64,000 bases of DNA, from assembly GCF_001274775.1 (NCBI RefSeq), contig NZ_LGUE01000001.1:1647705-1711704 (forward strand), written 5' to 3'. This document shows, piece after piece, positions 25,942 through 35,434 of the stretch. This DNA is from Rossellomorea marisflavi (lineage in GTDB: Bacteria > Bacillota > Bacilli > Bacillales > Bacillaceae_B). The number at the start of each line of letters is the position of its first letter. The stretch's first letter is position 1. A model generated the notes under the pieces. That model did not search any database and was not told the origin of the DNA. It saw only the letters and a list, made by a program, of their open reading frames with translations. Both the position numbers and the translations under genes were made by a program.

Positions 25942-28137
25942 TTATGCTTCTGCAGGTTGATCTACCTGTTTCTTGAACTTCACAATGAAGAATGTCAACG
26001 TAATCACCGCAAATACTGCGGCATATCCACAGAGGATGCCGAGATTATTCCACATGACCGCCATATCTCCACTTGAGATGACCGCCTTGAATCCTGCCAC
26101 CGAATAGGTCATCGGCAATAGCGCACTGATCGGCTGAAGGGCGGTAGGGATCAATTCCAGTGGGAATGTCCCTGCGCTTGTGGTCAACTGAAGAATCAGG
26201 ATCACGATGGCAACGAAGCGTCCCGGGTCTCCAAGGATTGTCACAAGCATCTGGATAAGAGCAAGGAATGTAAAACTTGTCACCACTGAGAAGAGGAGGA
26301 ACAGCGGTACACTTTCCACTTCAAGCCCAAGACCCCAAAGGAGTATGGCGACGGCTACAATCGATTGAATGATCCCTACGGTTGCAAGAACCATGAGTTT
26401 ACCGAAGAACCAGCTTCCTCCATTGGAAGGAATGCCTGCAGGTTCCCTTAATGGGTAGACGATGGAGATCAGCAATGCACCGACGAATAATCCAAGTGAA
26501 AGGAAATACGGTGTAAACCCTGTACCGTAGTTCGGTACATGATTGATCTTCTCATTTTTCACGTCGACTGGAGCCGCCATCATGTCGGCGGTTTCTTCAT
26601 TCGGTTTGACGCTGTTGGCTTTTTCCGATGCTTCCTTCAGTTTTTCATCGTACTCACCGGTTCCTTCAGAAAGTTTGGTCGAGCCATCCGCAAGCTTAGC
26701 TGAGCCATCTGCGAGCTGTCTGGAACCTTCCGTCAGTCGACTCGATCCATCATACAGCTGATCCATACCGGCACTTAACTCTCCGGCACCAGCAGCAAGA
26801 CGCTGGGTCCCGTCTTTGGCTTCATTCAGCTTTCCGTTGAGGAGCGCAAAATTGCTCATGATCTCGCCTTGTCCGGCCTGAAGTTTGCCCGCTCCCTCCT
26901 GGAGGGCTGCCGATCCACTTTCAAGCTGATTCACCCCAGAAAGCAATGAACCCTGTCCTTCATTCAAGGCACCGAGTCCTGAAGCAAGCGTACCCGCTCC
27001 CGTCTTAAGGGCACCTGCTCCTTCTTGGAGGGCACCTGTTCCTTGTTGAAGGGATGCAGTACCCTCCGTAAGCTGATTCAATGCTCCTTCCAATGCGGCT
27101 CTTTGCTCAGCAGGGAGACTGGCAAGGAGTGGCGTCAATTGTTCCTTCAGCTGCTTCGAACCGGCGTTAACCTGCTCAGCACCTGTATTCACCTTGCCCG
27201 CCCCTTCCTGCAGTTCACCGATTTTACCTGTCAGTTCCTGGGCACCGGATTGGAGTTTTCCCGTATTGTCGATAGCCGACTGAAGACCTTGGTCCACCTG
27301 GGCCAATCCTTCACCGCTTTGTGACAAACCGGAGGACAGGCTGTCGATTCCGGCCTGAATATCCTCGAATCCGTTATATAATTTTCCATAGTTTTCAGAA
27401 AGCTGCCCCATGCCTCCCGATAGTTCGCTTGAACCGTCAGCCAGAGACTTGGCACCTGAGCGGGTCTTCTCGACACCATTATTCATTTCCACATTTTTTT
27501 CAGCAAGGGTTGTCAGATTATCCTTGAGGCTTCCTGCCCCTTTTGCAAGATCTCCTGCCCCCTTATTAATGTCAGATGCGGAATCACTCGCCGTTTTGAA
27601 CCCGTCTCCAAGCTCTCCGATTTTATCGAACATCGTTTCTGCATACGTTTCAGAAACAGACTTGGACAAGCTTGCTTTGATTTCTTTCATTGCCGTCTCG
27701 CCGATCTGGGCAGACAGGAAGTTGAAGCTTTCATTCGGTACATACTTCAACGCAAGCTTTGTAGGATGCTCCTCAAGCAAGGTCGTCCCGTTCTTTGAGA
27801 AGTCCTTCGGAATCTCCACCAGCATATAATATTTCTGCTTCTCGAGGTTTTTGTATCCATCCTTCTCATTCACAAAGTGAAAATCGAATTGATCACTGTC
27901 TTTCAGCTTCTTGACCAGCTCAGAACCGATCTCCAAGGACTGTCCCTCGAAGTCAGCTCCTTCGTCGTTATTCACGATGGCAACCGGCAGATCGCTCAGC
28001 TGTTCATATGGATCCCAGAAGGCCCATAGGAACATACCGCTGTACATGACCGGTATGAGGAGGACCGCGATGATTGGTATCAATAATTTCTTGTTTTTGA
28101 AAATGGCTTTAAATTCTGAGCCCGCAGATTTAAACAT
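25942..28137 (-). CDS. yhgE: YhgE/Pip-type membrane protein
   Basis: This 731-aa protein of the YhgE/Pip (phage infection protein) family is related to ABC-2 type exporters and EsaA. One membrane helix near the N-terminus (residues 18-38, LLIPIIAVLLIPVMYSGMFL) is followed by a large extracytoplasmic region of about 500 residues. Five or six C-terminal helices (from about 540) end in FIVKFKKQ. The middle is a long run of loosely repeated 7- to 11-residue units of the kind LQEGAGALKTGAGTLASGL, likely an extended helical stalk. GAGGGAAG precedes the ATG. It follows its TetR gene yhgD with operator-like repeats between them. Confidence 0.9.
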   Translation of the reverse strand: MFKSAGSEFKAIFKNKKLLIPIIAVLLIPVMYSGMFLWAFWDPYEQLSDLPVAIVNNDEGADFEGQSLEIGSELVKKLKDSDQFDFHFVNEKDGYKNLEKQKYYMLVEIPKDFSKNGTTLLEEHPTKLALKYVPNESFNFLSAQIGETAMKEIKASLSKSVSETYAETMFDKIGELGDGFKTASDSASDINKGAGDLAKGAGSLKDNLTTLAEKNVEMNNGVEKTRSGAKSLADGSSELSGGMGQLSENYGKLYNGFEDIQAGIDSLSSGLSQSGEGLAQVDQGLQSAIDNTGKLQSGAQELTGKIGELQEGAGKVNTGAEQVNAGSKQLKEQLTPLLASLPAEQRAALEGALNQLTEGTASLQQGTGALQEGAGALKTGAGTLASGLGALNEGQGSLLSGVNQLESGSAALQEGAGKLQAGQGEIMSNFALLNGKLNEAKDGTQRLAAGAGELSAGMDQLYDGSSRLTEGSRQLADGSAKLADGSTKLSEGTGEYDEKLKEASEKANSVKPNEETADMMAAPVDVKNEKINHVPNYGTGFTPYFLSLGLFVGALLISIVYPLREPAGIPSNGGSWFFGKLMVLATVGIIQSIVAVAILLWGLGLEVESVPLFLLFSVVTSFTFLALIQMLVTILGDPGRFVAIVILILQLTTSAGTFPLELIPTALQPISALLPMTYSVAGFKAVISSGDMAVMWNNLGILCGYAAVFAVITLTFFIVKFKKQVDQPAEA

Positions 28138-28165
28138 ATGTCTTCCCTCGCATTCAAATTGACTA

Positions 28166-28226
28166 TATTATTCATTCGGTCATACTGGTCATAAAATAAA
28201 TGACCATATTATTCATTTGGTCATAC
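28166..28226. promoter_or_regulatory. TetR (YhgD) operator cluster upstream of yhgE
   Basis: Two direct copies of TATTATTCATTYGGTCATAC (28166-28185 and 28207-28226) flank a perfect palindrome GGTCAT-N7-ATGACC at 28187-28205. The GGTCAT half-site recurs at the yhgD start. The cluster is positioned to control yhgE. Confidence 0.7.
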
Positions 28227-28247
28227 CGCTTCAAAAGAAAGGGACTA

Positions 28248-28829
28248 TCAATAAGATAATCCTTCAATCAAATAAAGCTTAAAAAGATTGGCGATTTCAT
28301 CTTTATCAAGTTCTCCCCGTTCACGCTCCCAATCAAAAATAAGAGCCACATAAAGCTTCAACATGACGAAAGCCGTCATTTCTGGATTGCATGGTTTGAT
28401 CGCTTTCGACTCGATGGCCCTTGATATCCGTTCACTAAGGAACTCCACCACCATCTGTTCGAGCTTATGCAGGGCATCGGAGACAGCAGGAGTTCCCATT
28501 TCTCTTGCTTCCTGATAAAGTTTGATGGTGAGCTTATGTTCTTTCCGATATTCCAGCATAGAGAACAGGGCATTGTGAACATTCTCGGAAAATGTAACGT
28601 TCGGAGAGATGGCTTCCTCTGCTCTGCCCTTCATTTCATTCATCAAGGTAAACGCTATTTCATCGAACAGCTCTTCTTTGTTGCTGAAAAACGTATAGAT
28701 GGTCCCTTTCCCCACATTTGCAAGCTTTGCCACTTGATCCATGGTCGTTGCTTTATACCCGAATAAAGAAAAGGATTTGGTAGCTGCATCCACGATCTGT
28801 TTTTTACGGTCGATGATTCCCACCTCCAT
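28248..28829 (-). CDS. yhgD: TetR family transcriptional repressor (YhgD)
   Basis: This 193-aa TetR-type regulator has a helix-turn-helix at about residues 25-55 (TMDQVAKLANVGKGTIYTFFSNKEELF) and a helical ligand-binding C-terminal region. It precedes yhgE as in B. subtilis and probably represses both genes through the GGTCAT half-sites around them. The start is uncertain. The ATG at 28829 has no ribosome site upstream, while a perfect GGAGGTG begins just after it and would best serve an ATC codon at residue 6. The ATG also lies inside an operator-like half-site, consistent with autorepression. Confidence 0.88.
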   Translation of the reverse strand: MEVGIIDRKKQIVDAATKSFSLFGYKATTMDQVAKLANVGKGTIYTFFSNKEELFDEIAFTLMNEMKGRAEEAISPNVTFSENVHNALFSMLEYRKEHKLTIKLYQEAREMGTPAVSDALHKLEQMVVEFLSERISRAIESKAIKPCNPEMTAFVMLKLYVALIFDWERERGELDKDEIANLFKLYLIEGLSY

Positions 28830-28863
28830 ATGACCGAATGACTAAATTTGATTTTTGGTCATT
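28829..28863. promoter_or_regulatory. Operator-like inverted repeat at the yhgD start
   Basis: TATGACCGAATG and GGTCATT are oppositely oriented halves of the same word that is repeated between yhgD and yhgE. The site would cover the yhgD start codon and leader. Confidence 0.55.
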
Positions 28864-28930
28864 TCATTGCCGTTACTTAACTTACCACACACGCCCACGT
28901 ATAGCAAGAAGGAAATAGCTCCCACAAGAA

Positions 28931-28961
28931 AAAAGGCCAAATCGGAAAGATTTGGCCTTTT
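28931..28961. terminator. Terminator of hemY
   Basis: AAAAGGCCAAATC and its complement form a perfect 13-bp stem around GGAAA. On the minus strand it ends in TTTT, 10 bases past the hemY stop. Confidence 0.88.
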
Positions 28962-28971
28962 GGGAGATGCA

Positions 28972-30363
28972 TCAATCCTGAAGGAATTCCAGGGTCTTTT
29001 CCACTGCCGTTTCTCCCTGTAAAACACAGTCGGGTATGCTCAGTCCCTCGAAGGAACTTCCCGTGATGAAAATACCGGGAATGGATTCCTCCGCCTTCCT
29101 TGCCATTTCCCTTATGCGGTCCCGGTGTCCGACCGTATACTGTGGCATGGATTGCTTATATCTCGACACAATGGTGAATTCCGGCTTCGCGTTCAATTCA
29201 ACGATTTTGTTCAGATCCTCAATGACAATCTGCTCAATCTGATCATCGGAAAGATCAACAATCGCTTCATCGCCCGGTTTCCCTAAATAGCTCCTGATGA
29301 GTGCCTTTCCTTTTGGAGCCGTATGAGGCCATTTCCGATGTGTCCAGGCAGCTGCAGTGAGGGAAAAATCACTGTTTCTCGACACGAGGAACTCGGTGCC
29401 GTCCCTTTTCTGCTTGATCGCATCATTGTCGAAGCCCATGGCAACGGTGGCGACAGAAGTGGCGGGCATCTCTTTCAGAAAGTCCAGATACCCTTCTTGT
29501 GGAAGAAGTCTTTGAACCACGTGATGAGGGGCAGCCAGTATGACGGCATCGCACTCGATGCTTCCATCGGCAAAGGTGACGGAATATCCTTTCTCTTCTT
29601 TTCGGATATGGGTCGCCTTCATGCTTTTAAACACCGTTCCCGGTTCGATCTTCGCCTCCAATGCGTCGATCATGGACTGCAGTCCGCCGGTAAAGGTCAG
29701 AAATCCGCCTTCTGATGTCTCTTTCTGGCTGTTTTTTTTGATTCCTGCTATCAAACTGCGATGTTTTTGTTCAAGTTCATAGAATTGCGGAAAGGTGGAC
29801 ATGAGGCTCATCTGATCGATGTCCCCTGCAAAAATACCTGTCAAAAGGGGTTCAATGAGATGATCCACCACCTCATCTCCCATCCTTCTCCTGAAAAACG
29901 TACCGAGTGATTGGTCCTCCGTCATGTGAGAGCGCGGCAGGAGGAAATCTGCGGCTGCCCTCATCTTACCGGTGAGAGAGAAAAGATTGGTCGTGACAAA
30001 AGGTGCAATCTGGGTAGGGATGCCCACGATCGACCCTCCGGGAATCGGGTATAATTCCCCCCCGGCAATCACAAAGGACTTCCCTTTCTCATTCGTCACC
30101 AATGTATCGCTGATTCCGAGTTCCCCGGCCAGCTTCAGGATCGAGTCATTCGTCGTAAACACGGAATCAGGACCTTTCTCGATCACATATCCATCCCTTT
30201 TGACGGTCTGTACCTTTCCGCCGACCCTGTGTGTCGACTCTACAAGTTTCACATCATAAGGAAGCCCCTTTTCACGCGCTTCTTTTTGAAGGTAAAACGT
30301 TGCCGCCAATCCCGTGATGCCCCCGCCGATGACGACGACCCGTTTCTTCGTTCTGTCTGTCAT
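28972..30363 (-). CDS. hemY: Coproporphyrinogen/protoporphyrinogen III oxidase (HemY/CgoX)
   Basis: This 463-aa FAD enzyme oxidises coproporphyrinogen III to coproporphyrin III in the Gram-positive haem route. The dinucleotide-binding motif VVIGGGITGLAATFYL opens the protein. Further hallmarks are ESTHRVGGKVQTVKRDGYVIEKGPDS, LIEPLLTGIFAGDIDQMSL and the C-terminal FAD motif IFITGSSFEGLSIPDCVLQG. It is the last gene of hemE-hemH-hemY, 94 bases after hemH. GAAGGCGATG precedes the ATG. Length and order match B. subtilis. Confidence 0.96.
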   Translation of the reverse strand: MTDRTKKRVVVIGGGITGLAATFYLQKEAREKGLPYDVKLVESTHRVGGKVQTVKRDGYVIEKGPDSVFTTNDSILKLAGELGISDTLVTNEKGKSFVIAGGELYPIPGGSIVGIPTQIAPFVTTNLFSLTGKMRAAADFLLPRSHMTEDQSLGTFFRRRMGDEVVDHLIEPLLTGIFAGDIDQMSLMSTFPQFYELEQKHRSLIAGIKKNSQKETSEGGFLTFTGGLQSMIDALEAKIEPGTVFKSMKATHIRKEEKGYSVTFADGSIECDAVILAAPHHVVQRLLPQEGYLDFLKEMPATSVATVAMGFDNDAIKQKRDGTEFLVSRNSDFSLTAAAWTHRKWPHTAPKGKALIRSYLGKPGDEAIVDLSDDQIEQIVIEDLNKIVELNAKPEFTIVSRYKQSMPQYTVGHRDRIREMARKAEESIPGIFITGSSFEGLSIPDCVLQGETAVEKTLEFLQD

Positions 30364-30457
30364 ACTTCATCGCCTTCTTTTATTCAAAGATCATAAAACA
30401 CAGAGAAGGACTGGGCTGCGGGAATGGTTTCCTTCTGCCTCAGTCCAATTGCCTGAG

Positions 30458-31387
30458 CTACTGAATGTGCTTCAATACAACGTCTGCAAGGGCGTCGATG
30501 AATTCCGGCTTGCTATTCGGCATTTCCGGACGATAATAAGCCGCACCGATTTCATCCGTCACCACTTTACATTCGTAGTCATTATCGTATAGTACTTCCA
30601 AGTGGTCGGATACAAATCCAACTGGAGTATAAACAAAGGTTTTGTACCCTTTTTCCTCATGAAGATCTCTGGTCAGATCCTGTACATCGGGACCCAGCCA
30701 AGGATCCGGTGTATTCCCTTCACTCTGCCATCCGACCGCATACTCCTTCACGCCGGCACCATCTGCAATCATGCGTGCCGTGTCTTCAAGCTGCTTGGGA
30801 TACGGATCCCCTGATTGGAGGATGCGCTGAGGCAGGCTGTGAGCTGACACAATCAGCACGGCTGATTCACGTTCCTCAGAAGACATACCCGCGTAGGTTT
30901 CCTTCACACGGTCGACCCAGTACTGAATGAATTTCGGCTCATCGTACCAGCTCTCAACGGACGTAATGATTGGTCCCCCCAGTTTCTCTGCCGCTTCTTT
31001 CGCCCTGCCGTTGTACGACTTCACGCTGAAGGTAGAGAAATGAGGAGCGAGTACGATGGAGACCGCTTCTTCAATTCCATCTCGATGCATCTGTTCCACT
31101 GCATCTTCCACGAATGGTTCGATATGCTTCAGACCTAGATACATTTTGAATTCAATCTCATCCTGCATATCATTTAAGTGTTCTTCAAGGCTCTTGGCCT
31201 GTTCCAGGGTGATCTTTGCCAAAGGGGAGATCCCCCCGATTGCTTCATACCGGCCCCGGAGGTCTTCAAGCAGTTCACTTGATGGTGCCCTACCGTGACG
31301 GATATGCGTGTAATAACGTTCAAGATCTTCTTCTTTATAGGGGGTCCCGTAAGCCATGACGAGGAGACCCATTTTTTTCTTAGACAT
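30458..31387 (-). CDS. hemH: Coproporphyrin III ferrochelatase (HemH/CpfC)
   Basis: This 309-aa soluble enzyme inserts Fe2+ into coproporphyrin III. It carries [18 protein letters not shown] at the N-terminus, [16 protein letters not shown] around residue 120, the metal-site histidine in [10 protein letters not shown] (about 185) and [14 protein letters not shown] near 265 with the conserved glutamate. GAGGTGAAGAGGT precedes the ATG. It lies 88 bases downstream of hemE. The product feeds HemQ, which is not in this window. Confidence 0.96.
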   Translation of the reverse strand: MSKKKMGLLVMAYGTPYKEEDLERYYTHIRHGRAPSSELLEDLRGRYEAIGGISPLAKITLEQAKSLEEHLNDMQDEIEFKMYLGLKHIEPFVEDAVEQMHRDGIEEAVSIVLAPHFSTFSVKSYNGRAKEAAEKLGGPIITSVESWYDEPKFIQYWVDRVKETYAGMSSEERESAVLIVSAHSLPQRILQSGDPYPKQLEDTARMIADGAGVKEYAVGWQSEGNTPDPWLGPDVQDLTRDLHEEKGYKTFVYTPVGFVSDHLEVLYDNDYECKVVTDEIGAAYYRPEMPNSKPEFIDALADVVLKHIQ

Positions 31388-31475
31388 ACCTCTTCACCTC
31401 TTAGTTGATAACTTGTCTGTGAATATTGTGCCATGTTTGGACCATTAATACCAAAAATAGTGCTCGGCAGAACGG

Positions 31476-32507
31476 TTATCTCGAACTATAGTCGTGTACA
31501 AAGGCAGCAAGCCTCTTCAATGTGTCCGGATTCACCTGAGGGAACACCCCGTGTCCAAGGTTGAAGATATGGCCAGGCAGTTCCATGCCTTGATCCAGTA
31601 TCGCTTTTGTACGCTCTTCGATGACTTCCCATGGTGCAAGAAGGATCGCAGGATCAAGATTACCCATAAGGGTCTTCGTAAGCCCCATCCCCCTTGCTTC
31701 CTTGATGGATAGTCTCCAGTCCAGACCGACGACGTCAACCGGCAGGTCATGCCATTCCCTTGCCAGATGACTCGCACCCACCCCGAAGAGGATGAGGGGA
31801 ACTCCTGTTTCCTTCAATTCATTGAAGATACGTTCCATATATGGCTTGATGAAATAACGGTAGTCCTGTACGTTCAGTGCGCCAACCCAGGAATCAAATA
31901 TTTGAAAAGCAGATGCTCCTGCCTTGATTTGTGATTTCCCATACGTGATGGTCATGTCAGACAGTTTGTCCATGAGGGCGAACCAGCTTTGAGGCTGTTC
32001 ATACATGAAGGCCTTCGTCTTATTATAATTCTTTGATGGGCCACCCTCGATCATATAGCTTGCCATGGTGAACGGCGCCCCTGCAAATCCGATCAGGGGA
32101 ACCGACAGCTGCTCGGTTGTCAGCAGACGGATCGTATCAAGTACGTAAGGAACATCCTCTTCCGGATGGATCTCGCCAAGCTTCTCCACATCCGACAGGG
32201 AGCGGATCGGCTGGTCGATGACCGGACCGATTCCAGACTTGATCTCTACATCCACTCCGATCGATGGGAGCGGTGACATGATATCCTTATAGAGGATGGC
32301 CGCGTCCACGTCGTATTGCTCGACCGGCAGCCTTGTCACATATGCGCAAAGTTCAGGCTGATGCGTGATTTCAAAAAGAGAATATTTCTCTTTGATCGCC
32401 CTGTATTCGGGCTGGGAACGTCCAGCCTGTCTCATGAACCATACCGGAGTATGCTCCGTATCTTCTCCCCTTGCTGCACGCAGCAGCGTATCATTCATTG
32501 CTTTCAT
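31476..32507 (-). CDS. hemE: Uroporphyrinogen III decarboxylase (HemE)
   Basis: This 343-aa enzyme decarboxylates the four acetate side chains of uroporphyrinogen III to give coproporphyrinogen III. The N-terminal motif [16 protein letters not shown], then [46 protein letters not shown]-like [11 protein letters not shown] and [12 protein letters not shown] are all present. I chose the ATG at 32507. An in-frame ATG at 32498 is also possible, and AAAGGT sits just before both. The gene heads hemE-hemH-hemY and is divergent from hmoB. Confidence 0.95.
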   Translation of the reverse strand: MKAMNDTLLRAARGEDTEHTPVWFMRQAGRSQPEYRAIKEKYSLFEITHQPELCAYVTRLPVEQYDVDAAILYKDIMSPLPSIGVDVEIKSGIGPVIDQPIRSLSDVEKLGEIHPEEDVPYVLDTIRLLTTEQLSVPLIGFAGAPFTMASYMIEGGPSKNYNKTKAFMYEQPQSWFALMDKLSDMTITYGKSQIKAGASAFQIFDSWVGALNVQDYRYFIKPYMERIFNELKETGVPLILFGVGASHLAREWHDLPVDVVGLDWRLSIKEARGMGLTKTLMGNLDPAILLAPWEVIEERTKAILDQGMELPGHIFNLGHGVFPQVNPDTLKRLAAFVHDYSSR

Positions 32508-32794
32508 ACCTTTGTTCGTCCACCTTTCCTCGTACATCCAATATGTATAGTGTAGCCTAAGTAAGATTGATTCCAACAATTATGTAAGAGTTTTCATGAA
32601 TATAGATGTTCTCAACCTCACTACTATAGACGTTTTCAGTCTGAAAGTATAGATTTACGTGGCAACTGTCATAAAATTGCCGATTTTCTCGGCTTTGCCA
32701 CCGATTTATAAAACATTTCCCTCTTCATGTTACATGCAAACGGTTTTAGGGAAGAGTATAATAGAAGCTAACTATATCGCAAGAGGTGATGGAC

Positions 32795-33298
32795 ATGAAG
32801 ATTTATATGACGACAGGGACCCATGATTTCCTAAAGACGATCAAAGACGAGCACCCGGGAGAGACAATGGTCCTCATGCAGGGAGAAGATGGACTTCTGA
32901 TCCACGAAAGCGAAGGGGACAGCGTCTTCAGTTCCCCGCGCACCTATGACATCCTCGATTCATCCGGGGAGCTTACGGAAGAAGGGTTCGTGGTTTGCAA
33001 CAATATACCTGTAACGGACGAAGGGCGCCCCTTATTCGAATACCGCTTTACCAATCGTGCCGGTCTTGTGGAGGAAGTGGAAGGCTTTATCTCAATCAGG
33101 GTATTGAGACCCCAAAGCTCTGATACATATGTGATCATGACACAGTGGAAGGATGAAAAAAGCTTCCTTGGTTGGCAGGAATCCAACCAGTACAAAAAGG
33201 CTCATGCCAAACGCGGAACGGAATCCGGAATCGACAATAAAAAAGACATCTTCCCCCGTTCATCCTATGTGACAAAATATCATGTGACGACCATCTGA
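32795..33298 (+). CDS. hmoB: HmoB-type haem-degrading mono-oxygenase
   Basis: This 167-aa protein of the antibiotic-biosynthesis-monooxygenase (ABM) fold aligns with B. subtilis HmoB (YhgC), which opens the haem ring and releases iron. The N-terminal 70 residues form an extra domain (KIYMTTGTHDFLKTI). The C-terminal ABM domain contains NRAGLVEEVEGFISIRVL and YVIMTQWKDEKSFLGWQES, with a conserved tryptophan and a histidine in KKAHAKR. AAGAGGTGAT precedes the ATG, and a TATAAT lies about 35 bases upstream. It is divergent from hemE, so haem synthesis and breakdown genes share one 287-base intergenic region. Confidence 0.9.
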   Translation: MKIYMTTGTHDFLKTIKDEHPGETMVLMQGEDGLLIHESEGDSVFSSPRTYDILDSSGELTEEGFVVCNNIPVTDEGRPLFEYRFTNRAGLVEEVEGFISIRVLRPQSSDTYVIMTQWKDEKSFLGWQESNQYKKAHAKRGTESGIDNKKDIFPRSSYVTKYHVTTI

Positions 33299-33308
33299 TC
33301 GTTTCAGT

Positions 33309-33341
33309 GGAGCCGCCGATTTTCGGCGGCTCCTTATTTGT
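33309..33341 (+). terminator. Terminator of hmoB
   Basis: GGAGCCGCCGA and TCGGCGGCTCC form an 11-bp stem around TTT, followed by TTATTTG. Confidence 0.88.
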
Positions 33342-33475
33342 GTGCCATAATGGACAATATACTCCCCTATTCCCCAGGAAATGCACTACGCCTGGCACGA
33401 ACAGGTTTCGCCTTTCATATCTTATTACTACAAATCAGGGCTTTTGCCCTGTAAGAATGGAAAGGGGTTTTCCTA

Positions 33476-34864
33476 ATGGGGATCGATTTGACCTCCCTGC
33501 ACTGGATCTATTTATCGTTCATTGGATTGATCATCGCCTTTATGGTGTTCAGGAAGGACACCACCATCATTTGCATCCTGGGGATTTTCACCATTGCCGC
33601 TGTCGCCACCGGCTCTTTGACCGGATCAATCAGTTCGATCTTCTCAAGCTTTATCTATGCGATTACAGAACTGCTCCCCACCATACTCGTCATTTCCATC
33701 ATCGTTGCCATGAGCAGAAGCTTGACCTCCACCGGCATCAATGATGTGATGATCAAACCATTCGCTTCATTCATCCGTACTCCGACCCTTGCCTACTGGA
33801 CGATCGGTCTCGTCATGATGTTCATCTCCTGGTTTTTTTGGCCATCGCCAGCTGTCGCCCTACTCGGAGCCGTCCTTGTTCCTGTTGCCCTCAGGGTGGG
33901 GCTTCCGGCACTCGGAATCGCCATGGCCATGAACCTTTTCGGACACGGGATTGCCCTTTCAGGAGATTTTGTCATACAGGCTGCACCGAAGCTCACTTCG
34001 GATGCAGCAGGCATCCCGATCGGAGATGTTATTTCTGCAAGTATCCCGCTGGTCATTATCATGGGGGGGGTCACGACCGTAACGGCTTTCATTTTCCTGA
34101 AGAGGGATATGAAGCAGGGAAAACTGAAGGTGGAGACTTCACCTTTGCTGTTCACCGAAACGGACACCTCATCCTCCCTCTCCCCTGTCTGGAGACGGAT
34201 CATTGCCATCCTGATTCCCGCCGCCTTCATCCTGAATGTGGTGGCGATGTCTGTTTTCAGTCTCCAGGGCGGAGATGCCACTGCATTGATTGGTGGTACC
34301 GCCATGTTCATCGTTCTTATCATCTCCCTTGCAGCATTCAAAGGAGATGGTTTGTCAAAAACCACCGGGTTCCTCATTGATGGATTCCAGTTCGGTTTCA
34401 AAGTGTTCGGTCCCGTCATTCCCATCGCAGCGTTCTTTTACCTCGGCGACTCAGGGTTTAATGCCATCATCGGTGATCACCTGCCGCAAACCTCCCACGG
34501 TATCGTCAATGATTTGGGCGCCGCTCTATCGACTGTCGTTCCGATATCTCAAGCAGTAGGTGCCGTTACACTGACTGCTGTAGGAGCCATAACCGGTCTT
34601 GATGGTTCAGGGTTTTCAGGTATTTCCCTCGTCGGGTCCATTGCCTCCCTATTTGCCGACAGCATTGGATCTGGGGTTGCGACCCTCACAGCCCTTGGAC
34701 AGATTGCCGCCATCTGGGTCGGTGGTGGGACACTTGTTCCATGGGCTCTGATTCCTGCAGCGGCGATTTGCGGGGTTGACCCTTTCGAACTCGCCCGTCG
34801 CAACCTTCTCCCTGTCACCATCGGGTTGGTCGTAACGACGATTGCAGCCATGTTCCTTATGTAA
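33476..34864 (+). CDS. GntP/ion-transporter-like permease
   Basis: This 462-aa integral membrane protein has about twelve hydrophobic segments. The motif FWPSPAVALLGAVLVPVALR in the first half and the glycine-rich VPISQAVGAVTLTAVGAITGL in the second are characteristic of carboxylate or ion carriers of the IT superfamily (GntP/NhaC/citrate types). Related Bacillus proteins are annotated only as permeases. AAAGGGG is placed before the ATG. The gene is flanked by terminators and has no catabolic partners, so the substrate cannot be inferred. Confidence 0.7.
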   Translation: MGIDLTSLHWIYLSFIGLIIAFMVFRKDTTIICILGIFTIAAVATGSLTGSISSIFSSFIYAITELLPTILVISIIVAMSRSLTSTGINDVMIKPFASFIRTPTLAYWTIGLVMMFISWFFWPSPAVALLGAVLVPVALRVGLPALGIAMAMNLFGHGIALSGDFVIQAAPKLTSDAAGIPIGDVISASIPLVIIMGGVTTVTAFIFLKRDMKQGKLKVETSPLLFTETDTSSSLSPVWRRIIAILIPAAFILNVVAMSVFSLQGGDATALIGGTAMFIVLIISLAAFKGDGLSKTTGFLIDGFQFGFKVFGPVIPIAAFFYLGDSGFNAIIGDHLPQTSHGIVNDLGAALSTVVPISQAVGAVTLTAVGAITGLDGSGFSGISLVGSIASLFADSIGSGVATLTALGQIAAIWVGGGTLVPWALIPAAAICGVDPFELARRNLLPVTIGLVVTTIAAMFLM

Positions 34865-34868
34865 AACG

Positions 34869-34914
34869 AAATGCGCCCCGGAAAGCAGATTCTGCTCCCG
34901 GGGCGCATTTTTGA
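34869..34914 (+). terminator. Terminator of the permease gene
   Basis: AAATGCGCCCCGG pairs with CCGGGGCGCATTT and has an inner GCAGA/TCTGC extension. TTTT follows. It may also serve the convergent DoxX gene. Confidence 0.92.
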
Positions 34915-34921
34915 TATCTTC

Positions 34922-35344
34922 CTAAGAATAGAAGCTGCGAGTCTTTTCCACCTTGCTGACAGCTAGCACCCACCAGATCAAGAGCGGCTGGAAGAGGAGC
35001 CTCACCCAAAGCAGGGGAGCATTTGCTTCTTCCGCCCCGGGGGCGGGAATGCCTTTGACGGCTGCATAGATATTGGCAGGAAAGATCAGGACCAGATAGA
35101 CGGCCGTTACGATGCCCGTTTTTCTTCTCGTCTTCGGAATGAGAAGGAGGATGGCGAGTATGAACTCAAGTATCCCCGTCAAATAGACCGCCTCCTCTTT
35201 CAGAGGAAGGAATGAAGGGATCATCCGCGCAAAGCCTTGGGCCTCTATGAAATGGAATACCCCCGCTGTAATGAAGAAGAAAGAGAATAGAACGAGGCCG
35301 AACCATCTCACTACTTTTTTTCGACGTGACACACGTTTCCCCAC
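34922..35344 (-). CDS. DoxX family membrane protein
   Basis: This 140-aa protein has four membrane helices and the DoxX pattern: FITAGVFHFIEAQGFARMIPSF, then YLTGILEFILAILLLIP and IFPANIYAAVKG. DoxX proteins are small quinone- or redox-associated membrane proteins of uncertain role. The start is GTG with GGAGTGGAAAG upstream. A second GTG four codons later is possible. The N-terminus is basic (RVSRRKKVVR), which would place it in the cytosol. Confidence 0.8.
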   Translation of the reverse strand: MGKRVSRRKKVVRWFGLVLFSFFFITAGVFHFIEAQGFARMIPSFLPLKEEAVYLTGILEFILAILLLIPKTRRKTGIVTAVYLVLIFPANIYAAVKGIPAPGAEEANAPLLWVRLLFQPLLIWWVLAVSKVEKTRSFYS

Positions 35345-35386
35345 CTTTCCACTCCATCATACTATATGTATTTCGCTCAGCGAAAG

Positions 35387-35434
35387 ACAAAAGAAGGGAT
35401 TACCAGTCATTCAAGCGATTGGTAATCCCTTCTT
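35387..35434 (-). terminator. Terminator overlapping the 3' end of the GNAT gene
   Basis: AAGAAGGGATTACCA and its complement (15 bp) flank a 14-base loop. On the minus strand they run into TTTTGTC. The gene's stop codon lies inside the hairpin. Confidence 0.87.
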
